From: Acidimicrobiia bacterium
GTDB lineage: Bacteria; Actinomycetota; Acidimicrobiia; Acidimicrobiales; Acidimicrobilacustridaceae
Direction: 5' to 3'
Assembly (NCBI GenBank): GCA_018882825.1
Contig: VERC01000045.1
Location: 1 to 12,513, forward strand
DNA: 12,513 bases
Under the pieces are notes generated by a model. That model was not told the origin of the DNA. It made no database searches and saw only the letters and a program-made list of their open reading frames with translations. Positions 6,308-12,513 of the stretch are shown here, one piece after another. Made by a program: the position numbers and the translations under genes. Every line of letters starts with the position of its first letter. Position 1 is the first letter of the stretch.

Positions 6308-8187
6308 GAATCCCGACCTCCTCGAGTCGGCGCTCCATGGATGGTGTTCCAGACGGCATCGGCCACGGCGTCCGGGAGCCAGGAAAGAGCCCGCAACTCC
6401 TCCGGCGTGGCCCGCATGACCGCCTTCAACCCGCCAAACTCGTCGATGAGTCGCTTGCGACGGACCGCCCCCAGACCGGGGATGCCGTCGAGCACCGAGG
6501 TGGTCATCCGCTTGCCCCGCAACTGGCGATGGAACGAGATGGCGAAGCGATGGGCCTCGTCGCGCACCCGCTGCAGCAGGAACAGCGCGTCGGACCCCCG
6601 TGGCACCTCGACCGGATCCGCCCGATGCGGCAGGTACACCTCCTCGAAGCGCTTGGCCAGGGAGGCCACGGGGATCTCCTCGTCCAGCCCCAGTTCCTCG
6701 AGCACCCGCACCGCCACCGACAGTTGCCCCTTGCCACCGTCGACCAGGAGCAGTTGGGGCGGATAGGCGAATTTGCCGGGGCGCTCGGCCACCGGCCGTG
6801 ACCTCTCCTCGAGGTAGGCGGTGAACCGCCGGGTGAGGACCTCCTCCATGGCGGCGAAGTCGTCGTTCCCCTGGTCACCCCGGATGCGGAACCGTCGGTA
6901 CTCGCGCTTGTCGGGCAGGCCGTCGGTGAGCACGACCATCGATCCGACGTAATCGCTGCCCTGGATGTGGCTCATGTCGAAGCACTCGATGCGCAGCGGC
7001 GCCTCGGGAAGTTCGAGGCGGGACTGCAGATCGTTGAGGGCCCGGGCGCGACTGTTGTGGTCGGCGGCGCGCTTCAGTCGATGGCGGGCGAACTCCTCGC
7101 GCGCGTTGTGCGTCACCGTCTCGATCAGCTCCCGTTTCGGTCCGCGCTGGGGCACGCGGATCGAGACCCGCGAGCCGCGCGCGCTCTCCAGCCACTCCTC
7201 GTACAACGCGACGTTGGCCGACTCGTGCGGCACCAGGACCTGCTTCGGGACTCCGAGCGGTGGCGGATCGCCGTAGAGCCCCTCGAGGATCCGGTCGACG
7301 ACCTCGGCATCGGAGAGGTCCTCGGCCCGGTCGATCACGTACCCCTTGCGCCCCACCACCCGACCACGACGCACGAAGAACACCTGCACCGAGGCCTCGA
7401 GTTCGTCGCCGGCCACGCCGACGACGTCGAGGTCCTCGTCCCGTTCGAGCACCATCTGCTGGCGTTCGAGCACCTTCTGCACGGCGGCCAGTCGATCCCG
7501 GATACGGGCGGCGCGCTCGAACTCCAGACCGGCACTGGCCTCGGCCATCTCGGTCTCGAGGGCGGCGACGAATTCGTCGGTGTCGCCCTCCAGGAAGCGA
7601 ATGAGGTCGTCGACCAGCGACGTGTACTCCTCGGTCGTCACCTCGCCGACACACGGTCCGGCGCACCGTTCGATGTGGAAGAGCAGACACGGTCGACCCA
7701 GTCGACTGTGACGCTGCAACTTGGCGTCGGAACAGGTGCGCACCGGGAAGGTGCGGATGAGACCATCCAGTGTCTCGCGGATGGCCCACGCGGCGGCATA
7801 GGGCCCGAAGTAGCGCACACCCTTGCGCCGGTCACCGCGCATGACCGTGGCCCGGGGCCATTCGTCGCCCACCGTCACGGCCAGGAACGGATACGACTTG
7901 TCGTCGCGCAGCTCGACGTTGAACCGGGGATCGTGCTGCTTGATGAGACTGTGCTCCAGCAGGAGCGCATCGAGTTCGGTCCGCACCTGGATCCACTCCA
8001 CCGACTCGGCCGTCGCCACCATCTGGGCCGTGCGGGGTGGCAGCCCGGCGGGATCCCCGAAGTAGTTCGACAACCGCTGGCGGAGGCTCTTGGCCTTGCC
8101 CACGTAGATGATGCGGCCGTTGCCGTCCTTGAACTGGTACGAGCCCGGCTCGTCGGGGATCGTGCCGGCCGGCGGTCGCTGCACCAC
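6304..8187 (-). CDS. uvrC: Excinuclease ABC subunit C (UvrC)
   Basis: This full-length 627-residue UvrC makes both incisions around a DNA lesion after UvrA and UvrB load. Domains in order are the GIY-YIG nuclease (about 12-90, with Tyr 17, YVG 28-30 and Arg 38), a four-cysteine iron-sulfur segment (Cys 152, 167, 175, 179, matching the spacing in E. coli), the UVR motif for UvrB binding (about 206-240), the RNase H-like nuclease with Asp 404 in ECFDMSH, Asp 483 in LLVDGGKG and His 546 in DEAHRF, and helix-hairpin-helix motifs near 566-600. The GTG at 8187 starts right before the conserved IPDEPGSYQF; GTG 8184 is also possible. No Shine-Dalgarno sequence precedes it, while TACGAT lies 6 bases upstream, so a leaderless mRNA is likely. 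It heads the operon with the methyltransferase and rapZ and is divergent from nadA. Confidence 0.98.
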   Translation of the reverse strand: MVQRPPAGTIPDEPGSYQFKDGNGRIIYVGKAKSLRQRLSNYFGDPAGLPPRTAQMVATAESVEWIQVRTELDALLLEHSLIKQHDPRFNVELRDDKSYPFLAVTVGDEWPRATVMRGDRRKGVRYFGPYAAAWAIRETLDGLIRTFPVRTCSDAKLQRHSRLGRPCLLFHIERCAGPCVGEVTTEEYTSLVDDLIRFLEGDTDEFVAALETEMAEASAGLEFERAARIRDRLAAVQKVLERQQMVLERDEDLDVVGVAGDELEASVQVFFVRRGRVVGRKGYVIDRAEDLSDAEVVDRILEGLYGDPPPLGVPKQVLVPHESANVALYEEWLESARGSRVSIRVPQRGPKRELIETVTHNAREEFARHRLKRAADHNSRARALNDLQSRLELPEAPLRIECFDMSHIQGSDYVGSMVVLTDGLPDKREYRRFRIRGDQGNDDFAAMEEVLTRRFTAYLEERSRPVAERPGKFAYPPQLLLVDGGKGQLSVAVRVLEELGLDEEIPVASLAKRFEEVYLPHRADPVEVPRGSDALFLLQRVRDEAHRFAISFHRQLRGKRMTTSVLDGIPGLGAVRRKRLIDEFGGLKAVMRATPEELRALSWLPDAVADAVWNTIHGAPTRGGRDS

Positions 8188-8193
8188 ATCGCC

Positions 8194-8199
8194 ATCGTA
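8194..8199 (-). promoter_or_regulatory. Candidate -10 box of uvrC (leaderless)
   Basis: TACGAT on the minus strand ends 6 bases before GTG 8187. This spacing would put the first transcribed base at or next to the start codon. No TTGACA-like -35 stands 16-18 bases further up, and no LexA-type or PafBC-type box was recognised. Confidence 0.45.
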
Positions 8200-8376
8200 C
8201 GGGGGGCGCGACGGGCCCGTTCGTGCCTATGCTGTCGATGCCGGCCTGGTATCCGGCAGTGAACCCATCTCCCGAGACCGACATCCCCGTGGCGTGGCGA
8301 CCAGGCTGCCCCCACCGGTCACATCGGGCGACGCTCCACCCGCTCCACCTGCAGCACCCGAGAACCGAGACAGTCT

Positions 8377-8380
8377 GGAG
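8377..8380 (+). promoter_or_regulatory. Ribosome binding site of nadA
   Basis: GGAG lies 6 bases before ATG 8387 and supports that start over the upstream in-frame reading, which runs antisense into uvrC. Confidence 0.7.
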
Positions 8381-8386
8381 AGCCAC

Positions 8387-9505
8387 ATGCGGCTCCAACT
8401 CCCGCTCCCCGAGCGGTACTCCGACGCAGCAGCCGATGAACTCGCCGATCGCATCGCCGCGGCCAAGGACCGTCTGGGCGAGCGACTGTTCGTGCTGGGG
8501 CACCACTATCAACGGGACGAGGTCATGCGCTGGGCCGACGCCCGAGGTGACTCGTTCCGTCTCTCGGTGCTGGCCAAGGAGCGGACCGACGCCGAGTACA
8601 TCGTGTTCTGCGGCGTGCACTTCATGGCCGAATCGGCCGACATCCTCACCGGCGACCACCAGACCGTGATCCTCCCCGATCTCAACGCCGGCTGCTCGAT
8701 GGCCGACATGGCCGACATCGACGAGGTCACCGAGGCGTGGGCGGCGCTGGCCCGCATCACCGACATCTCGAAGGTCGTACCCATCACCTACATGAACTCC
8801 TCGGCGGCGCTGAAGGCCTTCGTCGGTGAGCACGGTGGCGCCGTGTGCACCTCGTCGAACGCCCGGGCCGTGCTCCAGTGGGCCCTGTCCATCGGTGAGC
8901 GGACCGACGACGGCGCCGGGGGGCGGCAGGTGCTGTTCTTCCCCGATCAACACCTCGGCCGCAACACCGGGTTCGACCTCGGCTACGACGCAGCCGACAT
9001 GCGGGTCTGGGATCCGCGACGAGAACTGGGCGGGCTGGACGAGGCCGACGTCAAGGAATCGACGCTGCTGCTGTGGAAGGGCCACTGCTCGGTCCATCAG
9101 CGATTCCGCCCCGAGCACATCGCTGCGTTCCGAGCCGATCACCCCGACGGGATCGTGATCGCCCATCCCGAGTGCTCCCACGAGGTGTGCGAACTCGCCG
9201 ATCAGGTCGGCTCCACCGACTTCATCATCCGGGCGGTCGAGGCTGCACCGGCGGGCGCGGTGATCGGCGTCGGGACCGAGATCCACCTCGTCAACCGTCT
9301 CGATGCGGAGACACCCGACAAGACGGTGGTGTCCCTCGACCCGCTGGTGTGTCCGTGCTCGACGATGTTCCGCATCGATGCCGCGCACCTGTGCTGGGTG
9401 CTGGAGAACCTCGTGGACGGACGGGTGGTCAACCCGATCACGGTCGACGCGACCACGGCACGATGGGCCCGGGTGGCGCTCGATCGCATGCTCGAGATCA
9501 CCTGA
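8387..9505 (+). CDS. nadA: Quinolinate synthase NadA
   Basis: This 372-residue protein is the long form of NadA, close in length to the B. subtilis enzyme. It condenses iminoaspartate with dihydroxyacetone phosphate to quinolinate, the pyridine ring of NAD, using an oxygen-sensitive 4Fe-4S cluster held by three cysteines. Likely ligands are Cys 103 in NAGCSMADM, Cys 234 in WKGHCSVH, and Cys 322 or 324 in VCPCSTM; their spacing resembles that reported for other NadA proteins, but the match is from memory. Other family motifs are LGHHYQRDEV (37-46), MNSSAALKA (136-144), FFPDQHLGRN (184-193) and HPECSHEV (260-267). ATG 8387 has a good ribosome site. nadB and nadC are not adjacent, so the gene appears single; it is divergent from uvrC and convergent with uvrA. 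Its dihydroxyacetone phosphate substrate is made by the nearby tpiA product. Confidence 0.97.
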   Translation: MRLQLPLPERYSDAAADELADRIAAAKDRLGERLFVLGHHYQRDEVMRWADARGDSFRLSVLAKERTDAEYIVFCGVHFMAESADILTGDHQTVILPDLNAGCSMADMADIDEVTEAWAALARITDISKVVPITYMNSSAALKAFVGEHGGAVCTSSNARAVLQWALSIGERTDDGAGGRQVLFFPDQHLGRNTGFDLGYDAADMRVWDPRRELGGLDEADVKESTLLLWKGHCSVHQRFRPEHIAAFRADHPDGIVIAHPECSHEVCELADQVGSTDFIIRAVEAAPAGAVIGVGTEIHLVNRLDAETPDKTVVSLDPLVCPCSTMFRIDAAHLCWVLENLVDGRVVNPITVDATTARWARVALDRMLEIT

Positions 9506-9522
9506 CCCGACCCGGCGACACC

Positions 9523-9545
9523 GCGGACCGGTCCACCGGTGGCGC
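9523..9545. terminator. Inverted-repeat cluster between convergent nadA and uvrA; possible two-way terminator
   Basis: The 45-base gap contains two overlapping perfect 10-base palindromes, GGACCGGTCC (9525-9534) and CCACCGGTGG (9533-9542). Alternatively they fold as one hairpin: ACCGG (9527-9531) with CCGGT (9536-9540), extended by GCG (9523-9525) with CGC (9543-9545). No T-tract is present in either direction. Confidence 0.5.
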
Positions 9546-9550
9546 AGAAC

Positions 9551-12397
<2,847 letters not shown>

Positions 12398-12404
12398 GGG
12401 CGGC

Positions 12405-12410
12405 AGCATA
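12405..12410 (-). promoter_or_regulatory. Candidate -10 box of uvrA (leaderless)
   Basis: TATGCT on the minus strand ends 7 bases before GTG 12397. It is close to the consensus TATAAT and includes the ATG that would be the longer start. No clear -35 is present; the expected position falls within the hairpin at 12415-12436. Confidence 0.45.
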
Positions 12411-12414
12411 CGAC

Positions 12415-12436
12415 CGGGCGGTCGGCGCGCCGCCCG
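12415..12436 (-). terminator. Hairpin upstream of uvrA; likely terminator of the preceding gene
   Basis: CGGGCGG (12415-12421) and CCGCCCG (12430-12436) form a perfect 7-base stem with an 8-base loop, extendable by two wobble pairs on the minus strand. It begins 18 bases after the stop of the upstream minus-strand reading frame and ends 4 bases before the uvrA -10 candidate. No T-tract follows. Confidence 0.45.
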
Positions 12437-12454
12437 ACGCGCGACGCGTGGTCG

Positions 12455-12513
12455 TCAGCCGGTGATCGCGGGTCGCACCGACTCCCGCACGAGAAGCACG
12501 CCATCGACGTGGT
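12455..12513 (-). CDS. 3' end of an unidentified gene upstream of uvrA
   Basis: A minus-strand frame open from the window edge ends with TGA at 12457-12455 and gives 18 residues, [18 protein letters not shown]. Third codon positions are mostly G or C, as in the neighbouring genes, and the stop is followed by the hairpin at 12415-12436, which supports a real gene end. The tail is too short to name a family; it does not look like the C-terminus of UvrB. Other frames are also open here, so the call is tentative. Confidence 0.35.
   Translation of the reverse strand, partial: HVDGVLLVRESVRPAITG

Larger units (their letters stand above)
8188..8386. promoter_or_regulatory. Divergent uvrC/nadA promoter region
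   Basis: This 199-base gap, the largest in the window, holds no convincing gene. It must carry the promoters of both genes. For nadA the best -10 candidate is TATGCT at 8228-8233, which would give a leader of about 150 bases; no matching -35 was found. A weak hairpin, TGCCGG (8239-8244) with CCGGCA (8253-8258), lies in that leader. A run of six G is at 8201-8206. No known NAD riboswitch was recognised. Confidence 0.5.

Noticed and set aside
4955..6766. 603-codon plus-strand frame across rapZ, the methyltransferase and uvrC
   Set aside because: It crosses three real genes antisense and has no family motif, so it is a codon-bias shadow.
8188..8230. SOS (LexA) or PafBC box at uvrC and uvrA
   Set aside because: No GAAC-N4-GTTC-like element, and the bases 8 positions before each -10 candidate do not resemble the mycobacterial damage-response motif.
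8238..8386. Upstream open frame from ATG 8238, shortly after TATGCT
   Set aside because: It runs on into nadA in the wrong frame, has only 4 bases between box and ATG, and shows no coding signature.
8188..8386. NAD-responsive riboswitch before nadA
   Set aside because: Only a weak 6-base stem is seen and no known NAD riboswitch consensus was recognised.
7832..9388. 518-codon minus-strand frame opposite nadA running into uvrC
   Set aside because: Its N-terminal part is antisense to the well-supported nadA and the rest is uvrC in a wrong frame.

Overview
This window looks like ordinary chromosomal housekeeping DNA from a high-GC actinobacterium (roughly two-thirds GC by eye). The evidence is strong G/C bias at third codon positions, frequent GTG starts, several starts without a Shine-Dalgarno sequence, and the order uvrC - rapZ - gap - pgk - tpiA - secG, which is typical of Actinobacteria. 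A deep-branching class such as Acidimicrobiia is a plausible but unproven guess. No mobile element, CRISPR array, rRNA or tRNA was seen.

Layout by strand. From 8187 down to 1 the minus strand carries one compact run: uvrC, a SAM-dependent methyltransferase, rapZ, then gap, pgk, tpiA, secG, an ABC-transporter ATPase and the N-terminal half of a CNNM/hemolysin-type membrane protein that leaves the window at base 1. nadA lies on the plus strand (8387-9505), divergent from uvrC. uvrA (minus, ends 9551) is convergent with nadA. The last 59 bases hold the apparent 3' end of one more minus-strand gene upstream of uvrA. The largest gene-free gaps are 199 bases (uvrC/nadA) and 147 bases (gap/rapZ).

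How the genes relate. uvrA and uvrC encode two of the three components of nucleotide excision repair; uvrB is not in the window. gap, pgk and tpiA form a glycolytic cassette with an 8-base gap and an 8-base overlap between neighbours. secG is part of the protein-export translocon. nadA makes quinolinate for NAD, the cofactor used by GAPDH. Tight junctions (GTGA, ATGA, abutting TAG/GTG) imply co-transcription and translational coupling.

No novel multi-gene system is evident. The points most worth checking are: (1) the block lacks yvcK and whiA, which normally lie between rapZ and gap, and has a methyltransferase between uvrC and rapZ; (2) four starts (uvrA, uvrC, rapZ, secG) have a TANNNT element 6-8 bases upstream and no Shine-Dalgarno sequence, suggesting leaderless mRNAs; (3) strong inverted repeats sit at the rapZ/gap, methyltransferase/rapZ, nadA/uvrA and pre-uvrA junctions; (4) the first ABC signature of UvrA reads LAGGE instead of LSGGE.
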